Counted from the first letter of the stretch, positions 7,881 to 18,043 are shown. The stretch: DNA of 64,000 nucleotides from Shewanella gelidii (GCF_014647855.1 NZ_BMPZ01000002.1:124001-188000), one strand, 5' to 3'. Numbers and translations: made by a program. Notes: generated from the sequence alone by a model not told the origin.

Positions 7881-10268
7881 TTAGCTTGTTTTTGAACCAT
7901 GGAGCGCAGGATATCTCAGCATTACTTCTTGAGTGACATCTAAAAACTCACCTACACCGATAATATGCCAAAGTTTTTCTTCGAGCTGTTTTGCTTTGTG
8001 GGGGGCGTGGATATGGATATAGTTCAACTCGCGTCGAATATAGTTAATATCAGGTTTTCCAGTCGCACCTCTGTAGACTCGAATGGCCATAAACTTGCCT
8101 AGATTTTGGCTTTGTTTAATAAAGTGTATCTGTGCATCAACATCGCCGATATCACTCGGTTTTAAACATTTTAATTGAACTTGGCCGCGTGACTGGCGTG
8201 AAACCTGAATAAATAGCTCAAAATAAGTCATGTAGTGGTGTGGCTTCATTGCCCGTATTGGGTCAATTATGCTTTTTTTCAGGCGGCCGTCTCTGAGGAG
8301 CGGCTCAAGGTTGAACTGGTGAGTTTTTTCAGCACCTGCGGCCAAAATATCAGTAATTGAATTGTGCTCTAAAGCAATGCCTAACTCACTAAGGCGAGCA
8401 GATTTAACCGTTTTTTCAATGAAATATGGCACAGTGTCTAGCTGTCTCATGACAAGATTTTTAAGCCCGTCAGCGATCTCTTTTGCTTCTTGGTTATTTT
8501 CGGTTAATTGATTGAGTTTGTGTTTGTTGTGTTCAATCAGTCGGTGAAGAAACTCAACGCCATGGTGGGGCGTGTGACCCATAATTGCCGCAAGATGCAG
8601 TGTTCTGCCATTTCTTCTATGACGGACGACTTCATAAGGCAAACGCTCTAGTTTAGTTTTGCTTGATAGCTCTTGGAGCTTAGGGAATGAAAGACTTACA
8701 ACTTCATTCATATCCAGCTTGGTTGATTTAGTCAGGTTGATTTGCATGCCACGGCTTGAGATATCTTGTGTTGTAGACATGTATTTGCTTGAACCTTGGC
8801 TGATCACCACAGGTGTTTTAAATGAATATCGGGCTTCTCTACGTTTCTCGTTAAATTGCAGAGCAATTAATTTAATGGGATTGTCATTTATTTTGTTTTG
8901 CCCAAAAGGCTTCAGTTCATTGGCATTGCCGTTGTCGTACCATGCTTGGTAAAGCGCTGCTTGTTCTATGTTGGTGAGATCAATCAACTTCAAGGAGTGA
9001 GTGATTTTTGCAAGCTCTTGCTCGGTTTGTTGGCTGTATTTTTTGTTATCACCCGGAAGGATGGATGCTTTGTAATTGGCACCATGGTCAATCTCTTTTT
9101 GAGTGATCTGAAAGACCCGCCAGCTTGCTTTACTTGCGCCAAAGCCTAGAAATAGATTAACGGCTTTTTTTCGCTTCAATTCCGTTAATGTAGCGGAATA
9201 AAAGTACGTCGCTCCCTGAATACTATACGTAAAGCAAAAGAATAGACTGTGATCAGCGACTTCAGGTTGACCGAGTATCAGTTGTAAACGGTTGGTCGTC
9301 AGCATGCCCGGTAATTGGCTGACGTCTTTTTCATCAAGAAAGTAATTAAGTATTTTGGTATTTTCTTTACTCATCAGCTGATGGCTGACCACTGGGATCT
9401 CATTTTCCTGCTGAATAAACAATGCGAGATGGGGCATATGTGGCAAGTAATGCCTTTCCAATCCCAGACCTGTTGCTGAAACATGCACATCATTGATATC
9501 GACTTTGTATCGAAACTTATAGCTTTCGATCAGCTTGCCCAGCATTTCAACAAGCTCTTCACTACCCTCAATTCGTTTGAGGCGCAGCCAAGTGTATTCA
9601 TGGTTTGACTCACTATCCATGACTTGATAATTAACGCCTTGCTGCAGATCTTTGTAGTAATAATCTTCACCGATTTCTAGCAACTTTACATTAATGGGTT
9701 TATCAATGTTGAAAGGGTGGCGATTGTCGATGCGAATGCGCGCTCCGCCGACTGATAAATCGACGGTAATTCCTGATTGTTCCGAAATTCCAGGCTGAGA
9801 GACAGCAATTTTAATGCTGTAATTCATCCGCTCTTCTGCACGGCTGATATAGCTACCTAAAACCGTGCCTGGAAAGATGAACGTTGTATCTTGTTGCTGT
9901 GGTTTATCGCCGCCTTCTTGAATACGGGCTCTGCGTTTTTTGAAGGCGTCAATGACCTGTTCATAGACACCAAGGGTATAGTTTTTGCTGTATAACGCGA
10001 TCGCTTCTTTAAAGACGATAATCGAGGGTTCATCAAGAAAGTGTAACTGTTTACCATAGCTAAATTCGATGCAATGCAAGTCTGAGCGGTTGCGTAAGTC
10101 GATAATTCGCGTGCAAGGAGTGGAGAGGCGATTGAGTTCCATCTTTAGTAAGAAGCGTGTTGAATTACTCTCACCGTCGGTGAGGCGCTCGAATACATCA
10201 TGGAAGTTGGGCTCCATGAGTAGAGGTTTCAGTTGTTCGATTAGTCCGCTATGGTTTTCTAAACTCAT
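7881..10268 (-). CDS. Large PilZ-domain protein (PlzC-like c-di-GMP receptor)
   Basis: A 795-aa protein with two PilZ-type segments. The first has R143xxxR147 followed by D170-LSVGG; the second has R476xxxR480 followed by D502-ISSRG. Both carry the RxxxR and (D/N)xSxxG c-di-GMP binding elements, so both could bind. The remainder has no enzymatic motif that I can see. Its place between serB and radA matches V. cholerae PlzC (VC2344), which lies between the same two genes; this is from memory of that genome. It is predicted cytoplasmic, with no signal peptide or membrane segment. It is divergent from radA across a 286-nt gap. Confidence 0.88.
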   Translation of the reverse strand: MSLENHSGLIEQLKPLLMEPNFHDVFERLTDGESNSTRFLLKMELNRLSTPCTRIIDLRNRSDLHCIEFSYGKQLHFLDEPSIIVFKEAIALYSKNYTLGVYEQVIDAFKKRRARIQEGGDKPQQQDTTFIFPGTVLGSYISRAEERMNYSIKIAVSQPGISEQSGITVDLSVGGARIRIDNRHPFNIDKPINVKLLEIGEDYYYKDLQQGVNYQVMDSESNHEYTWLRLKRIEGSEELVEMLGKLIESYKFRYKVDINDVHVSATGLGLERHYLPHMPHLALFIQQENEIPVVSHQLMSKENTKILNYFLDEKDVSQLPGMLTTNRLQLILGQPEVADHSLFFCFTYSIQGATYFYSATLTELKRKKAVNLFLGFGASKASWRVFQITQKEIDHGANYKASILPGDNKKYSQQTEQELAKITHSLKLIDLTNIEQAALYQAWYDNGNANELKPFGQNKINDNPIKLIALQFNEKRREARYSFKTPVVISQGSSKYMSTTQDISSRGMQINLTKSTKLDMNEVVSLSFPKLQELSSKTKLERLPYEVVRHRRNGRTLHLAAIMGHTPHHGVEFLHRLIEHNKHKLNQLTENNQEAKEIADGLKNLVMRQLDTVPYFIEKTVKSARLSELGIALEHNSITDILAAGAEKTHQFNLEPLLRDGRLKKSIIDPIRAMKPHHYMTYFELFIQVSRQSRGQVQLKCLKPSDIGDVDAQIHFIKQSQNLGKFMAIRVYRGATGKPDINYIRRELNYIHIHAPHKAKQLEEKLWHIIGVGEFLDVTQEVMLRYPALHGSKTS

Positions 10269-10554
10269 TTTTTATTCTTTTAATAATGCTTAACCCAAAT
10301 TAGCCTGATAATCTTATCGGCTGTTTTACAGTGAAGCACATCATTTTATTTACTAGATGGCGTACTGTGCGTATTTTTGACGCTTAGTCATTCATAATGC
10401 AAGTTTTATGACAAGTTTTCATTGAGATTGAGCTTTGTGAGCAATCTTGGCAATACTCGCTCGTATTTGTGTTTCAAGTTCACTGAATTTTAGCAATAGT
10501 GAAAGTATATATCTTTTAATGTTTGTTTGGTAAATAGAGAGTTAATGGTTTCTT

Positions 10555-11919
10555 ATGGCGAAAACAAAAACAGCTTTTGTGTGTAATGAATGCGGCCAAG
10601 AATTTCCGCGTTGGCAAGGACAATGTAATGCTTGTCATGAGTGGAATACCATCACAGAAGTTCGGTTGGGACTTGCAAAGAATACCCGTAGCGCTAGCTT
10701 TTCCGGCTACGCTGGGGCTGTTGATAATCAAGTTCAAACATTAGATCAAATAGACTTAAATGAGTTGCCTCGAATCGCGAGTGCATTTAGTGAGCTTGAC
10801 CGTGTCCTCGGTGGTGGAATTGTCCCTGGGTCGGCCATTCTGATTGGTGGGCATCCCGGCGCGGGAAAAAGTACGCTCTTGCTGCAAACCTTGTGTTTAT
10901 TGGCAGAATCGATGTCAGCGCTGTATGTCACGGGAGAGGAATCATTGCAACAGGTTGCAATGCGGGCGCATCGTTTAGGTTTACCCACGGGTAAATTACG
11001 CATGCTATCTGAAACCAGCGTAGAACAAATTTGTAATATCGCTGACAAAGAAAAGCCCAAAGTAATTGTAGTGGACTCCATTCAAGTGATGCACATGAGT
11101 GATGTGCAATCGTCGCCGGGGAGTGTGTCGCAAGTACGCGAATCAGCATCGTTTTTAACGCGTTTTGCGAAACAAAACGGGATTGCTGTGATTATGGTTG
11201 GGCATGTCACCAAAGATGGCAGTCTTGCTGGACCAAAGGTTTTAGAGCACTGCATTGATTGCTCGATTATGTTCGAAGGCGATAGCGATAGTCGCTATCG
11301 AACGCTGCGGTCCCACAAAAATCGTTTTGGCGCTATTAATGAGCTGGGTGTCTTCGCCATGACGGAAAAGGGACTCAAAGAGGTGGCGAATCCATCTGCA
11401 ATATTTCTGTCACGGGGGGAGGATGCCGGAGCTGGCTCCTTGGTAATGGTAATATGGGAAGGCACACGCCCATTGCTCGTTGAGCTGCAAGTGTTGGTTG
11501 ATAGCTCTGCGATGGCAAATCCACGGCGCGTTGCGGTGGGGATGGATGCTAATCGCTTAGCTATGTTGCTTGCTGTGATGCATAAACATGCAGGATTGCT
11601 AATGTCTGATCAGGATGTCTTTGTCAATGTGGTTGGTGGGGTAAAAGTGACGGAAACCAGCGCTGACTTAACCGTATTATTAGCGATGGTATCGAGCTTT
11701 AGAGAAGCCCCGTTAGCAAGGGACTTAGTGGCCTTCGGTGAGGTCGGACTTTCAGGAGAAATTCGGCCCGTGCCGAATGGTCAGGAGCGTCTTGTTGAAG
11801 CCGCGAAACATGGCTTTAAGCGGGCAATTGTTCCGAAAGCAAATATGCCTAAAAAACCTCCACTTGGGATGGAGGTTATTGGCGTCAGTAAGTTGAGTGA
11901 GGCGCTAGATGCGCTTTAA
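10555..11919 (+). CDS. radA: DNA repair protein RadA
   Basis: RecA-like ATPase that promotes branch migration of recombination intermediates. The 454 aa match E. coli RadA (460). In order: an N-terminal C4 zinc finger (C10, C13, C24, C27), the Walker A motif HPGAGKS (100-106), the RadA-specific KNRFG motif (255-259) and a C-terminal Lon-protease-like domain (from about 290) that lacks a protease role in this family. Its last 4 bases overlap the 3' end of the opposing small PilZ gene, so the two transcripts are convergent. Confidence 0.97.
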   Translation: MAKTKTAFVCNECGQEFPRWQGQCNACHEWNTITEVRLGLAKNTRSASFSGYAGAVDNQVQTLDQIDLNELPRIASAFSELDRVLGGGIVPGSAILIGGHPGAGKSTLLLQTLCLLAESMSALYVTGEESLQQVAMRAHRLGLPTGKLRMLSETSVEQICNIADKEKPKVIVVDSIQVMHMSDVQSSPGSVSQVRESASFLTRFAKQNGIAVIMVGHVTKDGSLAGPKVLEHCIDCSIMFEGDSDSRYRTLRSHKNRFGAINELGVFAMTEKGLKEVANPSAIFLSRGEDAGAGSLVMVIWEGTRPLLVELQVLVDSSAMANPRRVAVGMDANRLAMLLAVMHKHAGLLMSDQDVFVNVVGGVKVTETSADLTVLLAMVSSFREAPLARDLVAFGEVGLSGEIRPVPNGQERLVEAAKHGFKRAIVPKANMPKKPPLGMEVIGVSKLSEALDAL

Positions 11920-12290
11920 AGTTGACTAGCGTCGTGGTCTGCAATAAATAGCTCTAATTCACGATTAAGCAGTGACGCATCGCCAAGATTAAGTTCGATA
12001 ATACGACGCAAATGGCTGATACTATCTACATCGATGTTAAGGCACCTTAAACCCAGTTGGTCGCCTTCATCATGAACCAGCTCCGCTTCCATTTTCAGTT
12101 CGACATCGGATTCCGGTAAAAAGAAAGTCAGGTTGACTTGTTTAGCCGTCGTAGGAAATTGCGTGGGCTTTTCAACAAGAGCGCCGTTTAAGCTCAAATC
12201 GAGAATTTTGGTTTCCCAGCGCTCGCTTGCTACTGACAAGTGCGCTGTCGCAGCAAACAAAATACGAGAAAACTGGCGTCTTTCATCCAT
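11916..12290 (-). CDS. Small PilZ-domain protein
   Basis: A 124-aa single-domain PilZ protein. R5xxxR9 near the N terminus (MDERRQFSR) and D32-LSLNG provide both c-di-GMP contact motifs in the normal spacing. It probably acts as a cytoplasmic adaptor that binds c-di-GMP and a partner; the partner cannot be inferred. It overlaps the end of radA tail to tail by 4 nt and is divergent from torR. Together with the 795-aa protein, PilZ genes flank radA on both sides. Confidence 0.88.
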   Translation of the reverse strand: MDERRQFSRILFAATAHLSVASERWETKILDLSLNGALVEKPTQFPTTAKQVNLTFFLPESDVELKMEAELVHDEGDQLGLRCLNIDVDSISHLRRIIELNLGDASLLNRELELFIADHDASQL

Positions 12291-12509
12291 ATCTAATCCT
12301 TGGTAAATACACTGACTCTTCTTACGTTAAGCATAAGCTATCTTGTTAGAAGAGTAAAAATTCGCAGTGACATTTCGAACTCATCCCTATTTATCCATAC
12401 AAATATTGTGGGTTGATCCCATTATTTTTGCTTACCATTAGTTAAATGTGAAAAATTATGAATAATAACCAGAGTTCAACCTTTCCCTAAAGAAGATGCC
12501 GGAGTAACA

Positions 12510-13214
12510 ATGAACTACACAGTACTTGTTGTTGATGATGAGGCCGTCGTTCGTACGCGCCTGAAAGGCTATTTTGAGAAAGAGGGCTATCGTGTCGTCG
12601 AAGCTTGTGATGGCGAACAGATGTGGTTGGCTTTTGAACGTTATCATATCGATTTGGTGATGTTAGATATAAACCTTCCTCGAGTTGATGGACTCAGCTT
12701 AACCCGTGAACTCAGAAGCCGCTCCAACGTAGGTATCATTTTGGTGACGGGGCGAGACGAAGCGATTGATAAGATTGTTGGACTTGAGATGGGCGCTGAT
12801 GACTATGTTACTAAGCCTTTTGAGTTACGAGAGTTATTGGTCAGAGTTAAAAATCTGCTTTGGCGTATTCGCTTGACGCAATATGCGGTGGCAGAGCTCG
12901 CCGATCTAAAAAAAGATGAAGATGTGCTTCGATTTGAAGACTATCAACTCGAAATTAATGCTCGAAAACTTTTACAACAAGATCAATTGATTAAATTGAC
13001 TAAAGCTGAGTTCGAGTTATTAGTTGCCTTTGCGAAACAGCCACAAAAAGTGCTCTCCCGAGAATTTTTGATGCAGGAATCGAATCACCGAAGTGATGAC
13101 GTCAATGACCGCACCATTGACGTTTTAATTCGACGTCTTAGAAATAAGCTATCGGCTGAACTGTTTGTCACCATTCATGGTGAAGGCTATTTGTTTTCCG
13201 CCAAAACCGAATAA
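12510..13214 (+). CDS. torR: Response regulator TorR-like (OmpR family)
   Basis: DNA-binding response regulator. The receiver domain (1-120) has the phosphoacceptor D53 in VMLDINLPR, acidic D9/D10/E11, and KPF at the usual place; the C-terminal winged helix (about 135-234) is of the OmpR/PhoB type. Stretches such as GIILVTGR, GLEMGADDYVTKP and RVKNLLWRI match what I recall of E. coli TorR closely. The neighbouring torT and torS strengthen the call. The ATG follows a GGAG sequence. Its 3' end overlaps torT by 28 nt on the opposite strand. In E. coli TorR activates torCAD; no such genes are in this window, so the targets are unknown. Confidence 0.88.
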   Translation: MNYTVLVVDDEAVVRTRLKGYFEKEGYRVVEACDGEQMWLAFERYHIDLVMLDINLPRVDGLSLTRELRSRSNVGIILVTGRDEAIDKIVGLEMGADDYVTKPFELRELLVRVKNLLWRIRLTQYAVAELADLKKDEDVLRFEDYQLEINARKLLQQDQLIKLTKAEFELLVAFAKQPQKVLSREFLMQESNHRSDDVNDRTIDVLIRRLRNKLSAELFVTIHGEGYLFSAKTE

Positions 13215-14245
13215 ACCGGATAAAACTCTGCGGGCGCTAAACTATCTTTTAGCTGATCTTGAGCTGGTGGATTGTTTGTCAGTCGATTGATTATCGGACC
13301 GATATCGCCAAAGGCCGGTTCACCTTCGAGTTCACGAACCGTAATATCGATGGCCAGCTTTCCTTGTAGCACCACGCGATCGTCATTGCTATAAATCACT
13401 TTATTTCGATACAGAGCGCGCCAAAGCGCTGGGGAAAAGTAGCTACTTAATAGCTTAACTTCATCAGAGAGACCTTTTTGTCGCAGAACACTCACTGCCG
13501 CTTCAATGGCGACCGCGCCACCAATAATATAATCCGGTGTTTGCTGCTCTAATAGCTGCAAGAGTTGTTTGCGATGGAGATTTCGATTGTTATCGGCATG
13601 ACGAATCGATGATATTCGATATTGGCTGTTTTTTAAGGCTTTGTGTATGCCTTGCTCAATTCGGGCTGAGCCTCCCACTTTATAGGGCCCCATGAGTAAG
13701 GCGAGATTTCCCGGTTCAGGATATTCATTTTTGAGGTGCTCACCAATGATAACGCCCAATGAATACCAATTGACGCCAACGCGAGTGTAGACCTCGGGCG
13801 CATTGATCATATTGACCAGTGCGATCACTTTTTTATGAATGGGGTGGCCGTAGTGTTCAAGGATATTAGGACCCACCGCACCGAGCAAAATTGCATCATA
13901 GTCAGAGTTGACACAATGATCGAGCTGTTCAAGTTGACGTTTGCGACCGTAGTAACTATTTGCTTCAAACAAGTCGACGGTCACATTCAGCGCTTTAGCG
14001 TGTGTCATCAACCCATAATCAATCCCTATCCAGTAGGCATCTTTGAGGTGAGGGACGAGGGCACAGATTTTCCAAGGTTTACTGGCTTGTTGGAGAGGCT
14101 TGAAATTGAGCGTCTGAGAGGATTGGATCATGGCGTTGTAGGGTTTGCGTACTTCCAATGCCCAGTGCTCATCTGTTGCGTACGAATTTGTGCTAAAACC
14201 TATCGTCGTCACAGCGATGAGGGCCAACAGATGCAATAATTTCAT
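13187..14245 (-). CDS. torT: Periplasmic sensor-binding protein TorT-like
   Basis: Periplasmic binding protein of the type-1 sugar-binding fold that, in the E. coli system, binds TMAO and partners with the sensor TorS. It has a signal peptide (about residues 1-23, ending SYA) and 352 aa in total (E. coli TorT 342). Conserved blocks include WKICALVPHLKDAYW, NMINAPEVYTRVGVNW and a C-terminal LAPAEFYPVYS, each resembling TorT. It is transcribed opposite to and between torR and torS: divergent from torS (162-nt gap) and convergent with torR. The ligand could differ from TMAO. Confidence 0.87.
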   Translation of the reverse strand: MKLLHLLALIAVTTIGFSTNSYATDEHWALEVRKPYNAMIQSSQTLNFKPLQQASKPWKICALVPHLKDAYWIGIDYGLMTHAKALNVTVDLFEANSYYGRKRQLEQLDHCVNSDYDAILLGAVGPNILEHYGHPIHKKVIALVNMINAPEVYTRVGVNWYSLGVIIGEHLKNEYPEPGNLALLMGPYKVGGSARIEQGIHKALKNSQYRISSIRHADNNRNLHRKQLLQLLEQQTPDYIIGGAVAIEAAVSVLRQKGLSDEVKLLSSYFSPALWRALYRNKVIYSNDDRVVLQGKLAIDITVRELEGEPAFGDIGPIINRLTNNPPAQDQLKDSLAPAEFYPVYSVLAENK

Positions 14246-14407
14246 CTTACTGCTCCAAAGATTGAATTCTTAACGTGGCCAACTGCGTTGATGGCCATTG
14301 AACGTTTGCAAAGAATTGTACCACTTCGCCGCTTCAGCGCGAGTTGGTTTCAATATTCTGGGAGTTACGTAGACAAAGTTTGAATGTATATGACGAAAAG
14401 GTGATTT

Positions 14408-17400
14408 GTGAGAGGCCTGACTTGGTCGCGTAAAAGTTTAGTAGGTCGGTTAATGCTGGCCTTTAGTTTACTCGGGCTTTTACTCATGTTGCTGGTGGCA
14501 CAGGGCAATTTAAGCTTGCACTGGGTTAAGCTAGCTGATGATTTTTTATATGAACAATCTTTGCCTGCATCCCAAGCTGCACGGCAGCTTTCCCGTGCAT
14601 CAAATACTTTATCTGATATTGCCATGCAACTTGGGCAAGTGAATAAAGAATCAGAACGCCTAGCTTTAGATAATCGGCTTTCATATAACGCAACATTGCT
14701 ACAAGAAGCGATCAATCAACTTAAAGACCTTAAAGTCGATACCAATGTTAGTCTGCGCAGTGAAGTGGACGATATTCTGAATGAATTGGCGCTGATAAGC
14801 ACACGAGTAAAGCAGCGCATAACTTTCGCAAATTTACTCCACCAACAAGCACAAGTCCTATCGAAAGCCGCAACTCAAAGTGCCGAGTTTTTGCAGGCAG
14901 AACTGGCCGTTGTTGATTCGGCTATTCTTGCGAAGTTAAGTCTTTCATATGCACAACAGGTCGGAGAACGACGAAACGCACAGTTACTGGATGATGTCAT
15001 TGAACATGAACTGGATGTTCAGGAGCAACTGAATGATGCAGTGAAGCTCGTGCATCGGGTGGCGTTGATCAGTCAACTTTTTTTGTCGCAAGAGCAACAA
15101 GAGCTACTGCAGACGCTTATTGATGTCTCCGCGGTTAAAGTGCTTGGGCGAACCGGAAATACCATTGATTTAAGTATGCTTGAGTATTTACCTGATTTAA
15201 TACGAGATCCCCAGCGGGCGCAGGCACTGCGCCAACAAATCAAAATCCTAAAACAAATTGAAATTAGTATTTTCCTACAACGGGACTATACCGAGCACTT
15301 GCTGGGGCAAAATGTCATGCTTGAGCAGGTTACCGGCAAATTAAACCGATTGAATGCTGCGGTAGACAATGCATTAGATATTCAACAGCAACAAGCTGAG
15401 CTGGCTCGGCAAGACTATTTGCGCCAATTGACTTGGGCGAAATTAGGCTTGTGGCTCACGGGTTGCTTGATGTTAATTATTATTGGTTTTGTCGTTCATC
15501 GAGTTATTTATCGTGGTATCGCGCTACGTCTAAATGAGGCAACCGATGCGCTTGCTCGCTTAAGCCATGGGGATACTCGGGTTAGTTTGAACCCCCACGG
15601 CGATGACGAATTGACAGCGATGGCGAGTGCAGTGGAAGCATTCAAGAGAAAGACTGCTCACAATCAAAAGTTGCAGTTAGAGTTAAGACGCAGTGCTGCG
15701 GAGTTGACTGAACACAAGCTTGCACTCGAAATTAAAGTCGCTGAACGAACGCAAGAGCTTGCGGAAGCGAATCAAAGACTGGATGCCGAATCGAAGGGGC
15801 ATGAACTCGCGCGCGATATCGCTGAGCAGGCTAACCGTGCCAAGTCGGTCTTTTTAGCAACCATGAGTCATGAAATCCGTACGCCGTTGAATGGCGTTCT
15901 CGGGACCTTATCTTTGTTAGGGCAAGCAAAGCTACCTGTGGCAGAGCAACAGCTTTTAGCGTTGGCGCAATATAGCGGGACACTGTTGCAAACAGTTTTG
16001 AGTGATATTCTCGATTTTTCTCGATTAGAGCAAGGGTCGTTAACCCATGAACCACGATCGGTTGATTTACATGAGTTATTGGATGAAGTGATGGCAATTA
16101 TGCTGGCTGGGGCGAGTCTTGCGGGGATTAGCTTGGTACTGGATAAACATCGTCTGCCAGACTGTGTAAGCCTCGATGGTCCCAAATTACGTCAGGTTTT
16201 ATTTAACTTAATTGGGAATGCCATCAAATTTACTCCGAAAGGAAAAGTAGAGTTGTATGTCGAGGGGCACAACGACCGATTGAACTTTGTTGTGAAAGAT
16301 AGTGGTGTTGGGATTGCACAAGAAGCGAAAGCTCATCTATTCACTGCCTATAGTAGTCTGAATCATTCCAGTCAGTGCCACTCCAAAGCCCGAGGCACTG
16401 GGTTAGGACTTACTATCAGTAAAGAACTGGTGGAATTGATGAATGACAATTCTGGTGAAAGCTTGTGGGTTGAGAGTGAAGAAGGGAAAGGCAGTGCCTT
16501 CGGTTTTAGTTTGCCGCGATTAGAATGTCAGCTTCCTGTCGTGTCAGCCAAAGTACCGATTGCTCAAGTGACAGCCAAGCATGTGCTGGTGGTCGAAGAC
16601 AACAAAGTGAATGCCATGGTGGCTCAGGGCTTTTTAGCACATTTAGGCCACAGTTCAGAACTAGTAAATAGCTGTGAGGCTGCTTTAGCTGTTTATCGAG
16701 CTGATACGGCATCTCAATATGATGCATTAATGCTGGATATTCAGTTGGGAGATGGAACTGGGTTGCAGCTGCTCCAATCCATACAGAGAATTAATCAAGC
16801 GATCGATTATCAGCCCGTTATCGCCGCATTTACTGCGCAATTACAAGACGAAGATGTCGAAGTCTATCAAGCGAGAGGGTTTGATGAGGTGTTAGGCAAG
16901 CCCTTGAGCCTGAATTCGTTAGCTTTGTGGCTGGGGTCTACTCATGCGAATTTTGAGCGTGAATGTCATGATAGCGAAGGGGGAGCGCCTAGACAGGCTG
17001 GGCGTGAGCTCGCAGGGGCAAACCAGTTAATGAGCCCTGAAAGCCAAATCGAAGCCGACGAAGTCGATGTGAGTGGGCATTTACAATCCTTTGATTTATT
17101 GGATGAGTGGCAGCTGCAACAGGATATTAATGTACTTGGATTACCTGCAGTCGAAGAAATAGCAGCCCTATTTTACAAAACGAGTGCCTCACATCTTCGC
17201 TCAGTCAATGAGTCTCCCAAGCAAGCAAAGGGCGCTTTACACGCTTTAAAAGGGAGTAGTGCGAATGTTGGGATGCTCGCGTTATCGCGGCTATGTAAAT
17301 CTCTTGAAGGGAAAGCGATAAATTCGGCGGACCAAAATCGCTTAGAGCGGATGTGGCAAAATTCTTGTCAGCAACTTCGGCAATTCCTTACGCTCTCAAA

Positions 17401-17413
17401 TTCAGCCCTTTGA
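14408..17413 (+). CDS. torS: Hybrid sensor histidine kinase TorS-like
   Basis: A 1001-aa tripartite sensor kinase. TM1 is at about 14-32, a long helical periplasmic sensor at 33-344, TM2 at 345-365, HAMP at about 366-418, a coiled coil to 480, HisKA with H488 in MSHEIRTPLNG, HATPase with N604 in NLIGNAIKF and the G-box GTGLGL, a receiver with D777 in ALMLDIQLGD, and an Hpt domain with H945 in ALHALKGSSAN. This is the TorS/ArcB layout, for a four-step phosphorelay to TorR. The start is a GTG at 14408 with AAGG 6 nt upstream. Divergent from torT, whose product is its likely periplasmic partner. Confidence 0.9.
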   Translation: MRGLTWSRKSLVGRLMLAFSLLGLLLMLLVAQGNLSLHWVKLADDFLYEQSLPASQAARQLSRASNTLSDIAMQLGQVNKESERLALDNRLSYNATLLQEAINQLKDLKVDTNVSLRSEVDDILNELALISTRVKQRITFANLLHQQAQVLSKAATQSAEFLQAELAVVDSAILAKLSLSYAQQVGERRNAQLLDDVIEHELDVQEQLNDAVKLVHRVALISQLFLSQEQQELLQTLIDVSAVKVLGRTGNTIDLSMLEYLPDLIRDPQRAQALRQQIKILKQIEISIFLQRDYTEHLLGQNVMLEQVTGKLNRLNAAVDNALDIQQQQAELARQDYLRQLTWAKLGLWLTGCLMLIIIGFVVHRVIYRGIALRLNEATDALARLSHGDTRVSLNPHGDDELTAMASAVEAFKRKTAHNQKLQLELRRSAAELTEHKLALEIKVAERTQELAEANQRLDAESKGHELARDIAEQANRAKSVFLATMSHEIRTPLNGVLGTLSLLGQAKLPVAEQQLLALAQYSGTLLQTVLSDILDFSRLEQGSLTHEPRSVDLHELLDEVMAIMLAGASLAGISLVLDKHRLPDCVSLDGPKLRQVLFNLIGNAIKFTPKGKVELYVEGHNDRLNFVVKDSGVGIAQEAKAHLFTAYSSLNHSSQCHSKARGTGLGLTISKELVELMNDNSGESLWVESEEGKGSAFGFSLPRLECQLPVVSAKVPIAQVTAKHVLVVEDNKVNAMVAQGFLAHLGHSSELVNSCEAALAVYRADTASQYDALMLDIQLGDGTGLQLLQSIQRINQAIDYQPVIAAFTAQLQDEDVEVYQARGFDEVLGKPLSLNSLALWLGSTHANFERECHDSEGGAPRQAGRELAGANQLMSPESQIEADEVDVSGHLQSFDLLDEWQLQQDINVLGLPAVEEIAALFYKTSASHLRSVNESPKQAKGALHALKGSSANVGMLALSRLCKSLEGKAINSADQNRLERMWQNSCQQLRQFLTLSNSAL

Positions 17414-17502
17414 ACTTGCTAAATTGCTGACGAGCCCTAAGACCTCGCGCCTCTCAACGTCAATATATGCCCTTGAGCGTTGGAGGCTGCACTGGATAGC
17501 AA

Positions 17503-17907
17503 TTAATTCGCTTCAATCATTGCTGCGAGAAGATCTTTCCAAGTCACAATGCCAACAAGTTCACCATTGTCTAATACCGGTAAACTGCCAATTTGTCGCT
17601 CTAGAATAAGCTGAGACGCTTGTATGACGCTGATATGTGGGGCAACGGTTAATGGATCTCGTGTCATGACTTGATGCACCCGTTTTTGCAGGGTTTCAAG
17701 TTCTTTGGTCGTGGGGTTAGCGTCTACATTTGGACTTATGGCGCGCAATAAATCTCGTTCTGAGAGCATGCCTTTTAGTTCGTTTTCTTCGGTGACAAGA
17801 AGGTGATGAAAAGGCGCATTATCAAAGATTTCTTTAGCTATGGTCAGGCGATCATCCATATCTATTGTCACGATTCTGGTGGTCATGATATCGGCAATTT
17901 TTAACAT
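17503..17907 (-). CDS. CBS-domain pair protein
   Basis: A 134-aa protein consisting of two CBS domains (about 8-60 and 78-130), a module that binds adenine nucleotides and usually regulates a partner. Motifs such as LLVTEENELKGMLSERDLL and LPVLDNGELVGIVTWKDLL are typical. I place the start at 17907, where AGGA lies 6 nt before the ATG; the open frame extends 17 codons further without family-like sequence. Stand-alone proteins of this type have no assigned function. Encoded on the minus strand, convergent with torS. Confidence 0.85.
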   Translation of the reverse strand: MLKIADIMTTRIVTIDMDDRLTIAKEIFDNAPFHHLLVTEENELKGMLSERDLLRAISPNVDANPTTKELETLQKRVHQVMTRDPLTVAPHISVIQASQLILERQIGSLPVLDNGELVGIVTWKDLLAAMIEAN

Positions 17908-18043
17908 AGCGTATCCTGAGCTAGTGGTGAAAGCATACCTAGTTTTTAGTGTATGCATTCATTATCGGCAGTTGTAATCATAACCTAAGGCGAAATGAAA
18001 TACCGAATGCAATTGCGAGTCAATGACGTGGAACTTTAGATAT

